The notes: a model not told the origin generated them from the sequence alone. A stretch of DNA of 64,000 nucleotides from Gigaspora margarita (GCA_009809945.1 WTPW01000862.1:145247-209246); one strand, 5' to 3'. Positions 1 through 11,850 are shown, numbered from the stretch's first letter. Numbers and translations: made by a program.

Positions 1-1691
1 TCTTGATTTTTTTTGGTTCGTTTCATTTCGTTTAGTTTCGTTTAGTTTCGTTTAGTTTCATTTTGTTTTTTTTATTTTTTTTTTTCTTTTATTATTATTT
101 AATTTAATTTATTTTATTTTTACAAAAAAACACTTTTTGGCAAGAAATATAGTAACTTTTCAACACCTTGCGCAAGGCAACATGTTGTAGTTGATATCGT
201 CGTTGGTGTCATCATTGGAATTGTCACTAACTGGTGTCGTTAGTGTTTTTGTGGTTTTTCTTCTCTTGCATTTGTATGGTGTGGTCTTGCTCGTTTCTCT
301 TGCATTCGTATGGGGTGGTCTTGCTCATTCTCTTGCATTTGTACAGGGTCGTATGGGGTAATTTTTCTTGTTTCTCTTGCATTTGTACGGGTGGTATAAC
401 ACTAACACTTCTGAGAAATAGTTTTTTTATTTTGTTTTACTTTACTATTTTTTTAGAAAGTAGCGAAAATAAGCGAATATAAGCGAATAGAAGTGAATAT
501 GAGCGAAGAAAAGCAAATATAATAGTTTATTTTTTTCGTTTTCATTTTTTTTTATTATTTTTTTGGTTTTGTTTTTTGTTTTTTGTTCTTTTTTTTTATT
601 TATTTTTTTAATTTTAATTTTATTTTATTTATTTCTAAATTCTTTCAGAACTTTGCACAAAAAATGTTGTAACTATTCCGGCACTTTACAAGAACACCAA
701 TTCTTTGCAAGAAGTCACGAATATGAACGAATATAAGCGAATATGAGCGAAATATAATATTTATTTTTTTTGTTATTTTTTCGGTTTTGTTTTTTGTTTT
801 TTGTTTGTTTTTTTTTACTTATTTTTTTTATTTTATTTTATTTTATTTATTTCTTACTTCTTTCAGAACTTAACAAGAAAACAACCTAACTTTCTGGCAC
901 TTTGCAAGAAGTAGCGAATATAAGTGAATATAAACGAATATAAGTGAATATAAGTGAATATAAAGAATATAATAGTTTATTTTTTTTGTTTTCATTTTTT
1001 TAATTTTTTTTGGTTTTGTTTTTTTTGGATTTATTTTTTTTTGTCATTTTTTTTATAATAATATATAATATATGTAATATTTAAAATATAATATATAATA
1101 AAAAAATAAAATTTTATATTAAATAGCGAAAACTTGTGAATATTGTATATTTAATAAATTAAAATATTATATAATAATAATAAATAAAAAAAATTTATAA
1201 TTAAATTGCGAAAACTTGCGAAAACTTGTGAAAATCTGTAAAATGTTCAAAAAGCATAATTATGTGAATATAATAATTATTAATTGATATCATATTAGAT
1301 ATATATCGATATATATCGATTAATATCGATATATATCGATTATTATTACTATCGATAGTAATCAGTAGGGGGTCTAGGTATTGATATATATCCTACCGGT
1401 TAGTAATCGATATATATCTATATATAAAATTTGCAGATGTAGCTGATCCAGCTGATTCAGCCAGTTCTAAAATATTTCGAATTATTTCAATTACAAAATA
1501 TTTCAAAAAATATTTCAAATCCACTTTCGAAATATTTCGAAACTATTTTCGAAATATTTCAAAAGCTGAAATATTTTGAAATATATTTTGAAATATTTCA
1601 AAATATATTGCGATATGCGAAATCTTTCGAAAGATTTTGCAGTAACGCAAGATCTTTTGAAAGATTTCGGTACTATAAATTTGCTGATGTA
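1..1691 (+). mobile_element. Right end of a nested CATCAG-type TIR element
   Basis: No gene is visible. Bases 180-400 hold imperfect 45-50 bp repeats containing CTTGCATTTGTA. Bases 450-1000 hold three diverged units of about 205-245 bp with runs of GAATATAAGC and CTTTGCAAGAAG. Bases 1290-1439 carry repeated ATATATCGAT and end in AAATTTGCAGATG followed by TA. That end matches the right end of the element at 27716-29974. Bases 1442-1689 are rich in AAATATTTCGAAATA and end in AAATTTGCTGATG followed by TA at 1690-1691. This matches the right end of the 14-kb element at 37506. I infer one element inserted in another; both left ends lie outside the window or are unrecognised. Confidence 0.6.
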
Positions 1692-2236
1692 GAATAGTAT
1701 AGATAAATCGTATCAGTATAGTGAGATAAACAATAGAAGATAAACACCAAAGAGATAAATAATATAAGACAAAACTATAATCTGATTGGCTGTTTATATC
1801 TAACAATACTAACCTTATTAAAGGTCTGCATAAAAACAAATTGCGTTATATTGCTTTTTGCATACCACAGATTTGTTGTACTTCAAATCAACCCTCGCTT
1901 ATTAACCAAATTATTCATGCAGCTATATCAGAAACTTTTAAAAGTAGTGATTTAGATCTACCTCCTTCCTAATATAGCAGTCTTATCCAACTAATTTATA
2001 CTTATTCCTCTTTCAATCTGGCTCCAACCTTCTTATACCCCTACTTTTTGGATTTACTCTAAAGGGATTTATTCCTACTCTTCTAATTCAATTAGTACAA
2101 TTCTTTGATATATCCTACAAATAGGCATCCCAAATAATTGTCAAACCCTTTTTAAAGTGTCAAAAGATTCCTATAAGCAAGTATAGAAACTATACTACTC
2201 TGTATTTGCTCACTAGAAGAAAACCAACAACATTTG

Positions 2237-2710
2237 AGGACCCCAAAATATTTAGAGAGAGATAGAGTTTTAGTTTGCTTATTTTTGGCCTTTTTTGTGC
2301 AAATCATTTCCTTTATAGGGGCCATCTAAAGCAGAGCAGAATCACATGATATTTGACCAATCAAATTATCAAATTTTGATGATCTTTGGCGAAGCAAACA
2401 TAAATGAGAAGTGAAACCCTTGAAAAATACAAAATATAGTAGTTATAACCTACCTTGGTATGTTAATTAATTAAAAATATTGGGAAGGCAATTTTGTATA
2501 TATATTACAACCTAAATTCTATCTAACCCTAATCTAAGATGATTCTAATCCTAAAGTTAATTCGATAAAATATTTTATAAAAATCTGCTCCACTTTAGAC
2601 ATTGTCCTTTTATAGTAATTAGTTTGCTTATTTTTGCTTTTTTTTGTAGATCTTTCTATATTTAGTAATTTTTGTAAAACCTTACCCTTTTGTAGATATT
2701 TTGGGGTTCT
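2237..2710. mobile_element. MITE with AGGACCCC ends, itself interrupted
   Basis: It begins AGGACCCCAAAATATT and ends AATATTTTGGGGTTCT as an inverted repeat. It carries the internal phrase TTTGCTTATTTTTG near both sides, as the element at 19930-20111 does. The 8 bases flanking each end do not match, so the target duplication has decayed or an edge is misplaced. A second MITE sits inside it at 2319-2606. Confidence 0.5.
2319..2606. mobile_element. MITE, GGGGCCGTCTAAAGC family, copy 1
   Basis: The inverted ends are GGGCCATCTAAAGCAGAGCA and CTGCTCCACTTTAGACATTG. The flanks CTTTATAG (2311-2318) and CTTTTATAG (2607-2615) look like a slightly decayed 8-bp duplication. The whole body matches the copy at 62116-62410 nearly base for base by eye, in the same orientation, with mostly transition differences. 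It contains no coding capacity. Confidence 0.75.
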
Positions 2711-2976
2711 GGCCAAACTCTTCACAAAATTAGTATTGGGTTCACTATGTAAATCAAATATAGTACTTCTACAAATTATATTTTATTTATTCAAATCTAG
2801 GTAGGTCTTGACTACTTTAGTAGGTTTAGATCATAGATAAATTAGTCTGAGCTTTTATTCTTGCATGTAATTTATATATATTTGTTACTGTACAATTTAA
2901 GTAGTTCATAGCATTCTATATAACTACTTATATAAATTATCCAATAAAGATATCATCTTAAAAAAAAATTATAAAA

Positions 2977-3344
2977 AAAAAATCTCAAAAACAATCTGAA
3001 AATATAAATAAAAGCAATTATATTAGATTTTTATACTTGTTAGCTACTTAGAATACTTTTTTATACATTTATTAGATTAACTTCTTTCCATTATTACTAA
3101 TACTTATTTCTTTTAATACTAATTAAACTTTCTTCTTGTATTAAAACTTTCTACCCAAAAGTTTAATCTCTAATACTTCTGTATTAATGCTTTATTAGAC
3201 TAGCAAATTTTCAATAATATGTAAAAGCCTAGTATTTTTTTTAAAACTTGTACTGGTTGCTTACATGTGCTTTTAATACTTTATTCATTATATATTAATG
3301 AATATATATATTGAGCTATTACTATGTAGCCTATATTTGGCTAG
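2977..3344. other. AT-rich spacer, nothing recognised
   Basis: Short homopolymer runs and AT-rich sequence. No open frame, repeat edge or RNA gene that I can support. Confidence 0.5.
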
Positions 3345-3752
3345 CCCTATTTCAGATTACCCAAATGTCTAGTGAGCACTGAGAATTTATCCTTTCAGCA
3401 CCGCCTTCAATCAGCCAGACTACATTCTTACTGCCAGGTTGATGTTAGTACGAACAAAAGAATGTTTGTGCTATGAGTTCATGTAGTATTTTCATTAGAC
3501 TTAGGCCTCACATTATGTCTTGTGACTTTAGTTAATCCAAATTGGGTTCTAACTTATTTATTTCACCACCACAGATTTGATAATGGCAACTGTCCAATTA
3601 AGTCCATCTGTAGACATCCTGGGTCCCTGTCTTCCCACAGTGTTTCAGTTCTCTAACTAGCTAGTTTTTCCATTTCACTCTAGGGGGATTTGAACCGGCA
3701 ACCTTTTATTTGCAACCTGGAAGCATAACTGCTATGCTATTGACCTGCAGGT
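3345..3752 (-). repeat. tRNA-derived SINE-like element
   Basis: On the minus strand the head (about 3752-3678) contains TAGCATAGCAGTTATGC, resembling a pol III A box. It also contains GGTTCAAATCC, a good B box, at tRNA-like spacing. The head is followed by a tRNA-unrelated body down to about 3345. Part of the body (3474-3660) recurs without the head at 21346-21560, which supports a dispersed family. The arms of a cloverleaf do not pair well, so this is not called a working tRNA. Confidence 0.55.
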
Positions 3753-4036
3753 CTAAAAACCTGGTATTAATATGAACAATTCAAATAATGTATTAACTAT
3801 ATCTTTTAGTTGAGTATAGCATAGTCACTATCAATATTGGGAGTGTTTTAGATATTAGAAATCTATTTATTATACTATAACATGTCTATAGTAGATATTA
3901 ATAGTAAATATATATAATAATAATATTAGATAGGTATAGGTGTTAAATTTTAAGAAGAGATTAATAATAATTATAGTAAGATGGTTCAAGGTTTAAGGGA
4001 GATCAATAGGAGTCTATCAGATTGTAATAGAGTAGG
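3753..4036. other. AT-rich spacer
   Basis: No gene seen. The last 8 bases (AGAGTAGG, 4029-4036) are the left target-site duplication of the following hAT element. Confidence 0.5.
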
Positions 4037-4299
4037 CAGTGTTGTACATTTCACTGTCCTAGCCTTTTTTTGCCATGTCCAATGTTCTAATGTTCCTGTG
4101 TCCCAAGTGTTCCAACTATGTCCCAAGTCTTTAATAAATTAATTTAAAAAAATACATAATTATATATTTTTTTAGGTGCTGAACACATTTCTAAAAAAAT
4201 TAAATTAAATTATGTTAATAAAATTTTAAGTAATTTCAATTTATAAAATTGTTTCAAAATGTCCCAACTCATGTTCCAACTGTTCCATATACAACACTA
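4037..4299. mobile_element. hAT-type MITE with 8-bp target duplication
   Basis: It begins CAGTGTTGTACA and ends TATACAACACTA, an inverted repeat typical of hAT ends. It is flanked by a perfect 8-bp direct repeat, AGAGTAGG (4029-4036 and 4300-4307). Near both ends it repeats the words TGTCC and TGTCCCAA. The same CAG(T/G)GTTG ends and TGTCC subterminal words occur at 32499-32643 and 36453-37496, so the three belong to one family. It is non-autonomous, with no transposase. Confidence 0.85.
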
Positions 4300-4307
4300 A
4301 GAGTAGG

Positions 4308-5596
4308 GGCCATGTTAAAATGATTAAGAGTGCAGAGGTAATAATAAAATGATGATTATAAAGAAATTTGGGTGCAGAAAAATTATGATAGTAACATTAG
4401 TACAAATCTTGTTCACTATGCTAACTGGTTATGGGAGAACCAACAGTATACAGTATTGTCATTGGGTTAAGTGATATAGGGTTAACTATACCGAAATTTA
4501 TCTGATAGAACACTGCTTTAATCAATATGAATTAGAAAGTTCTTGATTACTAAAAACTTCTACTTATTAACACTTTACATTTCGTATTTTTAATCATGTT
4601 GCATCATTACATTATATGATCATCAATTTAATATCAATTTAATAATTACATTATTGCATAGTTACTTTTGACTTTGTATCGTTACTATATCAGAACCGTC
4701 ACTCATGTGATATAAATATTTGTCGGACAAAACGAGAAATCAATTTTACGCGGCCTTATTATTATTATAAAACAAACAAACATCATTAATTCTGAATTCT
4801 GAATCACACTAATGTAAAAAAAAAAAAGATCATGTAAACCTAAAGTACGACAAGCCAAGGCAAATTCTGAAAGGTTCGAAATAAAATCAATCATTCAACT
4901 AAGCCCGGTTAACCAATAAATTTTTTAGTTGATAAATAATGATGTTTATAATGACGTAAAATAAGCTGGACCTATCATTATTGCTTTAATAATAACTCAC
5001 AGCAACTGCATTCTGCGATGCAACCCTCATTTATTGTTATTATATAAATTTTGTGATCATCATTACGTTACCCTGCATTATGTTAAATTAGATCGAATAA
5101 ATAACTCCAACTTTGCATGAAAAAGCTTAAAAAATTTTTTTTTGTACAAATGTAAAACTATGAAAACAAATTAAAAAGTCATTCAGATAATAATTTAAAT
5201 CACAAATATCGATTGACTTATTAAGATGTTTATCTTTTAGGTAAGTTATGTGTTACAATTATCGATTAGAAAAAATGTCAATAACTTTTATATTAACTAT
5301 TTTATCGATAAATTATATATCATGTAGAGATGTTTGTGAAAATTAGTTTCACCAATTTTTACCAAAACATTAATTTCACCAATAGTGGTGACAAGTATTC
5401 TTTAATTCATGCATAATTGATCTAGGTGACCTAAAAAACAAACTGATAATTATTTTAATAATGATTTGGTGTCATTTTAATTTATTTACTACCAATCGTC
5501 ATCATTTAATTCTGCAGATCATTTAGCCAAACCAACCAATTTTAAAATCTGGTTAAATGATCTACAATTTGAACCAGAATTATGGACGATGATTTT
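4308..5596. other. Intergenic AT-rich region
   Basis: No gene is supported; the short open frames here lack coding character. Bases 5517-5566 form a small imperfect hairpin (AGATCATTTA paired with TAAATGATCT). Confidence 0.5.
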
Positions 5597-5793
5597 GGGT
5601 CAATATCCCAAAATCCCGATGGTACTAAGTCCCGATGTACTAAATCCCGAACAAAATCCCCCCAAAGAGATAATATTCCGAAAACTAAAATTTATAATTA
5701 CGAATATTTGGGAATTTTTTCAGGATTTAGTTCTTTTGGGATTTAGTACATCGGAATATAATACCATCGGGATTTTGATCGGGATATTGTCCC
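5597..5793. mobile_element. Foldback MITE with ATCCCGATGGTA arms
   Basis: The two halves are inverted copies. The left arm runs GGGTCAATATCCC, AATCCCGATGGTA, CCCGATGTACTAAATCCC. The right arm has the complements in reverse order, ending GGGATATTGTCCC. No clear target duplication was found. The 81-codon open frame across it is incidental. Confidence 0.6.
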
Positions 5794-6405
5794 TGAATCA
5801 GTTACTATTGATTAGTGTGATGCAGATCCTTTGATACGCAAGGGTCTCGCGTTTCGCGTTGATTATGTTTACAGTAATCGATAGAAAATCTAAACGTATA
5901 CCGTTAATTCTCAAAATAACGGGCATCTTCACGTTATTCGATCACTTGCACATTACTTTGAATACACCCATGACGTACGTACACTTTAACAATTAGTTTT
6001 TTTTTTTTTTACAAATTTCTTTTTACAATAAATTTATTCGCAGAATGAAGTATCCAGTAAATAGACACATAACCATAATCGTTAATACAAGCTCTTTTTT
6101 TTTTTTTGTTTTTTTTCTTTTTCCCCTTTTTTTTGTTTTTTTAATTGAAAGAAAGTTAGGTTAGTTGGAAAAATATATATAATATACAGATATATCTAAA
6201 TATCTATAACTATTCAAATCTAGACCAAAAATTCTAATCGAAAGTACATAAAAACTCAAGAGAAATTTATAAATAAATAAAAACACAAGATGCTAAAAAA
6301 TTAAACAAAAAGTATAAAAAAAAAAAAAAAAAAAAAAGATAATAATAAAATTAAAATACAAAGAATACTATACAATATTATTTAAAAGTTTATATTGTTC
6401 TAATG
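5794..6405. other. Downstream flank of the 6406-8925 gene
   Basis: No gene. It contains long T and A runs, including one at about 6317-6338. It probably includes the 3' untranslated region of the minus-strand gene that ends at 6406. Confidence 0.45.
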
Positions 6406-8925
6406 CTATCGACATATAGCAGGTGTAAGAGTTAATCTAAGAACTCCATCATTACTTAATAAACCTCTTTGAGGATTAAGTGTTTCAGGTTCATCTTCAT
6501 AATAATCAGTGTCTAAACTTGTTGTAGATGATGATGCAGATACTAAATTTTGTGATATATTTTGTTGTTGTTGTTGTTCCCGTGAATGAGATGATGATGT
6601 TTCTTGTATTTCATTATTACTTTTTGGTGATGGACAAACAGTACTTGTAATTGGTTCAACTGGTATTACTGAAGGTGATGCCATTGCGGTTGTTGATGTT
6701 ATTATGGCGGTTTTTAAAGTTCGACTTTTTCCATTTCGAGATTTTGAATCTCCGTAAGCCATTACATTCTCAAAATTTTGAGCTTTTCGTTCATTTTCAG
6801 CATCAGATAAAGCAAGTATTTCCTCTAAAGTTTGCATCTTTCGCAATTTTTCTGGATCAGTTGTAGTTGTTGATAAAGGTGGTTTCCTAATGTTAATTGT
6901 AGGTTCTGTAGATCGCCTAGAAATTCCAGGTCGTAATAATTGGGGATCAGCTATTGATGGTTGAATAATTTTTTTAGAATTAGATTCTGTAGATTGTTTA
7001 GAGAATCCAGTGCGTGATGGTTGAGAAGTTGAATATAATGTTTCTCCAGGTACTGAAAATTGTCGTGGAGATACTGGTGATAATGGAGAATTAGGTGATA
7101 GAGGTGATCGTGGTGAAAGAGGATAATTTGGTGTTGTAGGTGAACTTGCACCTGATATTGATGAATTTGCATCACGATGAAACCCTCTATTAAATAAACT
7201 TAAAAGTCCAGAACCAAATTTATTATAAATTGATGGACTTAAAGGTGATAATGGTGTTCCTGAATTACTATTATCAGCACTTTTTGTAGGTTCCATTTGT
7301 CTTTCCATTTGAGGATTTTCAAATTCATGAATTATTTCATCTGTATGCATTAATATTGTAGGTGGTTGAACAAAAACTGTATTTGAATGTGTTAATCTAT
7401 CTTTACGTTGTGATGTTAAATGAGTTGGAAAAGGTTCCATGGAATCCAACATATCATCAGATCTATCAGATTTTCTTCTTTCAGGAAGATTGGAAAAAAC
7501 GGAAGAAACATTACTTCTAGATCGTTGAATTGGATTTAATCCAGGTATTTGATTTTCTTGTTGATTAATATATCTTGGTGGAGGTGGTGGTGACATTAAA
7601 TACTCTTTTTTACGAAGTTGTTCCTCAACTTTTTTAACCAATTCTTCAGAATCCAAAATTTTTGGGATAATAATTGAATTTACACTTTGACGTTCTTTTT
7701 CATCAATTTTTTGAGTGTTAACCAAAATTTTCTCTTTTCTTTCTTTTCTACGTTTTTCTCGTCTTGCTTCTCTATCTTTATCTTTAAGTTTAACATTATA
7801 ACCTTTCCTAGTCTTACGACGTCTTGATGGCCTTAATTGATTTGTAGGCATCCCACCACAAAATGACATATATAAACTTTGTTCAAGTAATTGACGTCTA
7901 AATATTTGAGAAGCACGATTTCCTGGAGTGATTGCAACAGAATTTCTCTTCTCTTTTCGTAATTTTGCATTTGGAGTTAAAGCTAATTCTGAAGACATAA
8001 AAATAGATGAAACATATTTTGGACGACAAGATCTTAAAATTCGAGACGCCATACTTAAATGAGAAGATGTAACATGATTATTTGAATTATTTGAAACATC
8101 TTCAGTATGATGTGGAAGAGGAACAAGAGATGCATGAAGAAGTTTTGGAGAACGTTGAGGACCAGGAAGCCAGGGAGTCTTTTTGTTTTTTAATGGAGGT
8201 AAATCAGCATCCATGTCAGTTGGATCATTTGCATAAGTTTGATTTGAAGTAGTTGATAATTCCAAAATAAGTCTTTTCCTTGAATTATTTCTCTTTGTTA
8301 TAGTAGCAGTCCGTTTAATCACAGTTCGTTTAGATTTTGATCTTCCAACTAATTTATATGGTCTCTTCTTTTCCGACGTAGTTCTTACAACTTGAGAAGG
8401 TTTTCTTTCAAGAGAAGTTCTTATGACTTGTGATGGTTTTCTTTCTAGAAAGGATCTTGTAGTTTGTTTTTGTTTTCTTTCTAAAGAAGTTTTTACAGAA
8501 CCATTATCAATTCCTGTTGATACTGAAACAACAGGAATTTTTGATTTTTGTGTAAATTGTTTTGTATTTTCCTGTAAATGAGATAATGAAGAAATACGTG
8601 GAGGTAACTGTGATTCCGAAACTGTCCATCTTGCAGCTTGATTATTTGAATTATTGATGACATTATTTGCAATCTCAGCATCTTCCTGGATACTATAGCT
8701 ATGCAAATGAGACTTATATACAGCATATTTTCTTGTAGTCATGCTATTAGATGTAGTTAAGGTCTCACTTGTTCGTCTTTGGATACCTGTTGATTTAGGT
8801 TCTCCATAACGTATCGATGAATCTAATGGAGTAGGTTCGCTCGAACGACGATAAGGATGTTGGTTCAAGTTGTTATATTGAATCATGCTGTTTAATATTT
8901 CAGGATTTATAGAATTTTCTGCCAT
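6406..8925 (-). CDS. Disordered Ser/Pro-rich basic protein, function unknown
   Basis: A single uninterrupted frame of 839 codons from an ATG at 8925, with no intron evident. No enzymatic or folded domain is recognised. The sequence suggests a disordered, probably regulated scaffold or nuclear protein. Residues about 140-190 hold four imperfect 12-residue repeats of the type SLERKPSQVVRT. They are followed by a Lys/Arg-rich stretch (KKRPYKLVGRSKSKRT) that could act in nuclear import. Residues about 365-410 are very basic (RPSRRRKTRKG, then RREKRRKERKEK) and may form a short helix. A Pro run (SPPPPPRY) lies near 445. Residues about 580-650 contain LSPLSP, SPRSPLSPNSPLSP and SPVSP, candidate sites for proline-directed kinases. 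A Gln run precedes the C-terminus. Codon use and length make it a real gene despite low complexity. It stands alone, with long AT-rich flanks. Confidence 0.8.
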   Translation of the reverse strand: MAENSINPEILNSMIQYNNLNQHPYRRSSEPTPLDSSIRYGEPKSTGIQRRTSETLTTSNSMTTRKYAVYKSHLHSYSIQEDAEIANNVINNSNNQAARWTVSESQLPPRISSLSHLQENTKQFTQKSKIPVVSVSTGIDNGSVKTSLERKQKQTTRSFLERKPSQVIRTSLERKPSQVVRTTSEKKRPYKLVGRSKSKRTVIKRTATITKRNNSRKRLILELSTTSNQTYANDPTDMDADLPPLKNKKTPWLPGPQRSPKLLHASLVPLPHHTEDVSNNSNNHVTSSHLSMASRILRSCRPKYVSSIFMSSELALTPNAKLRKEKRNSVAITPGNRASQIFRRQLLEQSLYMSFCGGMPTNQLRPSRRRKTRKGYNVKLKDKDREARREKRRKERKEKILVNTQKIDEKERQSVNSIIIPKILDSEELVKKVEEQLRKKEYLMSPPPPPRYINQQENQIPGLNPIQRSRSNVSSVFSNLPERRKSDRSDDMLDSMEPFPTHLTSQRKDRLTHSNTVFVQPPTILMHTDEIIHEFENPQMERQMEPTKSADNSNSGTPLSPLSPSIYNKFGSGLLSLFNRGFHRDANSSISGASSPTTPNYPLSPRSPLSPNSPLSPVSPRQFSVPGETLYSTSQPSRTGFSKQSTESNSKKIIQPSIADPQLLRPGISRRSTEPTINIRKPPLSTTTTDPEKLRKMQTLEEILALSDAENERKAQNFENVMAYGDSKSRNGKSRTLKTAIITSTTAMASPSVIPVEPITSTVCPSPKSNNEIQETSSSHSREQQQQQNISQNLVSASSSTTSLDTDYYEDEPETLNPQRGLLSNDGVLRLTLTPAICR

Positions 8926-10596
8926 AACCGATAAAAAAAAAAAAAAAAAAGAGATTGAGAATTGATCTAATGAATAGAGTTAAATGGTATATCTCTTTGA
9001 AATTATACAAAGGAATTTTTTTTTATCAATTCGGTAACAAAGAAAATGGCGTCACACCATTAAAATTTAACGTTTGAAATACATATAGCAATGGGTTGTT
9101 TGTTTAACTAAACTTTAACAAAAAACCATATCCAACTTTAATGACAATGTGAAATTTAAAAAAAAAAAACAACACGAAACAATTTAGGAAGAAATTGTTT
9201 AAATAAAAGATGCGGAGCCAGCCAAAAAAAAAAGAGAAAAAAAAACAAATAAAATACAGAAGAAAAAAAAAAACGACTATAAAAGAATGAAATTCGGGAA
9301 AAATGAGGAGAGTTTAAAGGAGCAGTGGATTATGTTCCTTTGACGTTGTAAAGTCGTTTTCTTCAATAGGAATGAAAAAAAAATAATAAAAAAATTCAAG
9401 AACTAGCAAAGATGATAGTCGTTAAGAGACCAAAATAATTGTTTGATGCTCGCAATATAGCGTGCAGCATAAGTTCATATAAGTTCATAAATAAACTTCG
9501 TTGAATTGACTAATCGTGGGCCTTAGATCGCCAATCATGCAGTGTATATTTAATATATTATAAAAAAATAACACAATACGTTATACACTACCATTTATAT
9601 CGTTCAAAAAAGGTTATACAAAAAATTATCCAGTAATTATATATTAATACTTGAGATCCGAGAGGTCTGCATAAAATTATAATGCGATGTAATTTCCTGC
9701 ACAAGCCATTTTTCGCAAATTGATCATCAAGAAACATACAAAGACACACTAGCTTTAAAATAAGAAGCTAGCTTTAATAAGACATACTAGCTTTAAAAAA
9801 TTATATATATATATAAAAAAAAATTATATAACAAACTCGAATATTTTTAAAATGCGCATGCATATGCGTAAGATACATGAGTACTTAATTTAACCTACAT
9901 TTAAATTAATAAAATTAAGGGTTCATATCAATCTTACCGAATTATTGTAACCATACGTTCTTTTTCGGTTTACGTATTCCTTTTTTTTTAACCAAGTTAA
10001 TATTGAATGAATGAATGAAATGACTTTATCTATCTATATTAAACTGGAATTACATGCAGAACCAAAGCGGTATTTTTTTATACTAATATCCAAAATTGTG
10101 GATATGGTGGATATGTTTCTACTGTTACCTCGGAAATATTAAAGTTGGACAAAACCAATGAAGTTATTTATTATTATTATTATTATTATTTTTTTTTTTA
10201 TTTTTTATTTTTTTAGTAACGGTTAAGGTAACTTTATATTACTATTATATTATTATATAATAATAATAATTAAATGTTAAAAACTAATTATGGTAATTGA
10301 ATGATCAATAAATAAATATCCTTAGTAACGGTAATTTAATCGAAATTTGATTAATAATTCTTAACTGTTGTTTATCATTTATGTTTGTTAATTATAAATA
10401 TTTGAATTAGCATAAATTAATCGACATATTTAAAGAAAGATAATTGGGTGTATACCTGTTTCTTCCGCAATGGAAATATCTAATAAAATGATAATGATTG
10501 GACGATTTACATGGATATATGGACAAGTGGTTATACAATATATACAATTGAAAAAAAAAATTTATTTATGCGTGTAACTTTCGCCATGTGAATCCC
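8926..10596. other. Upstream region of the 6406-8925 gene, AT-rich
   Basis: No gene seen. The first few hundred bases should include the promoter and 5' leader of the minus-strand gene, with several poly-A/T runs. At 9748-9800 the phrase ACTAGCTTTAA recurs. No TATA box or start site can be assigned with confidence. Confidence 0.45.
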
Positions 10597-10671
10597 AACG
10601 ATTCAGATATACAGTATATCTAATTTATCGTTACATTTAGATATACTGTATATCTAATTTATCGTTACATT
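10597..10671. repeat. Two tandem copies of a palindrome-bearing 34-bp unit
   Basis: The unit AGATATACAGTATATCT followed by AATTTATCGTTACATT is present twice, head to tail. The first half of each unit is a near-perfect palindrome. Confidence 0.7.
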
Positions 10672-11630
10672 ATTTTATTAAGAGTAAAAAAAAAAAAATT
10701 ATAAATATAAAAAATTTTAAATATAAAATTTTTATTGGCTATTATGTTTTGTTTATTCTATCTGTTATGTAACGAGAAACAATTAATTTACTTTGCATGA
10801 CAGTATCTATTTTTGTCTAAATTTGTAACAGGAACCATTAAGGTCTGATTCTCGAATATCATTAATTTTTTAAATATGCAAGATAACAAAGAACTTGGTA
10901 GAGCAATAGAACAATTATCTAATACTTGTTAGACAAAGAAAAAAAGACGTGACTTGGTAAATTTTTTTATAATATCTTTATCATGAGTGATATGATATAA
11001 TCAATTTCTTAAAATCTAAAATGCTTAGAATTCTAATTAGCAGTTAAAGTTTAGAAGTCTAAAGCGTATGAAGCAGTATGGGTTTTTTAATTCTAATAAA
11101 ACATATGAAACTTTTGTTAAAACGATAAACTTCTTTCATATGAAATTGTTATGTGTGAATCTTTTGGAAAAAGATGGCAAAAATTGGTGAATAACGTCAA
11201 CCTTACAAATGAACACGTGCCGTGTCGCGACACGTGTCAGCCAATTATTTGTCAGGTTGAGCCAAATATACTGTTAATTCGCCAATACTGCAATAATGGT
11301 GTTATCCGACAATTTATGATCATAATTCGCAGGGAGTTATCGACCGAGTTTTTATTTGAATGATTACATCGTAATGCATGAAAAAAAAATAATGTCATGA
11401 TCATATGAATTTAAAGTATATATTTCTCAATTATTTAAATGCATGTATTGTGGCTGTTAAACACGATACTAGATAGAGGCGTGGTTTATATTGAAAAAAA
11501 AAGAAAAATTCGTTTACAAATCAGCGATGTATGTTGCGTATTTACTGTAAAACATGAGAGACTTGCCTACGTAGAAAAACTTAATTTTTAACGTCATTAA
11601 AATCTATTTTAAGAATCCTAATTCGTAATA
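10672..11630. other. Intergenic AT-rich region
   Basis: No gene supported. The short open frame at 11151-11363 shows no domain and looks incidental. Confidence 0.45.
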
Positions 11631-11850
11631 CAGTCAGACCTCCCTAAATGTAGAAATGCAACCCCTAAATGCAACGCCTCCCTAAATCAATTATTCTTTA
11701 AGTGCACACTAATTGTTCGGCCCATTTATAAGAAACTCGCTCCATAAATGCATTCACGTGATTATTAGCCAATCAAATTTTCTAATTACAACCCCCTCTA
11801 AATGCACACTCGGGATAGTCCCAACGACGTGCATTCAGGGAGGTCTGGCT
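11631..11850. mobile_element. Mariner/pogo-like MITE with TA duplication
   Basis: It begins CAGTCAGACCTCCCTAAATG and ends with the inverted form CATTCAGGGAGGTCTGGCT. It is flanked by TA at 11629-11630 and 11851-11852. The ends and TA target fit non-autonomous Tc1/mariner or pogo elements. No transposase is present. Confidence 0.75.

Larger units (their letters stand above)
1840..2976 (+). mobile_element. Truncated LINE copy with 3' tail, interrupted by MITEs
   Basis: Bases 2797-2976 contain TAGGTAGGTCTTGACTAC, then TTGCATGTAATTTATAT, then AATAAAG and a run of A. The same order occurs at 39010-39209 and, more weakly, at the 3' end of the large LINE (35085-35197). The stretch 1840-2230 reads as short protein-like pieces with stops on the plus strand and may be the decayed end of a LINE reading frame. 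The copy is broken at 2237-2710 by a MITE. The 3'-tail similarity is direct; calling the whole stretch one LINE is inference. Confidence 0.45.

Noticed and set aside
234..482. 82-codon open frame
   Set aside because: It is produced by the CTTGCATTTGTA repeats; composition is Phe/Cys/Leu only, with no start context or family.
3678..3752. Candidate tRNA gene on the minus strand
   Set aside because: The A and B boxes are recognisable but the acceptor and anticodon arms do not pair acceptably. It continues into a repeat body, so it was called a SINE.
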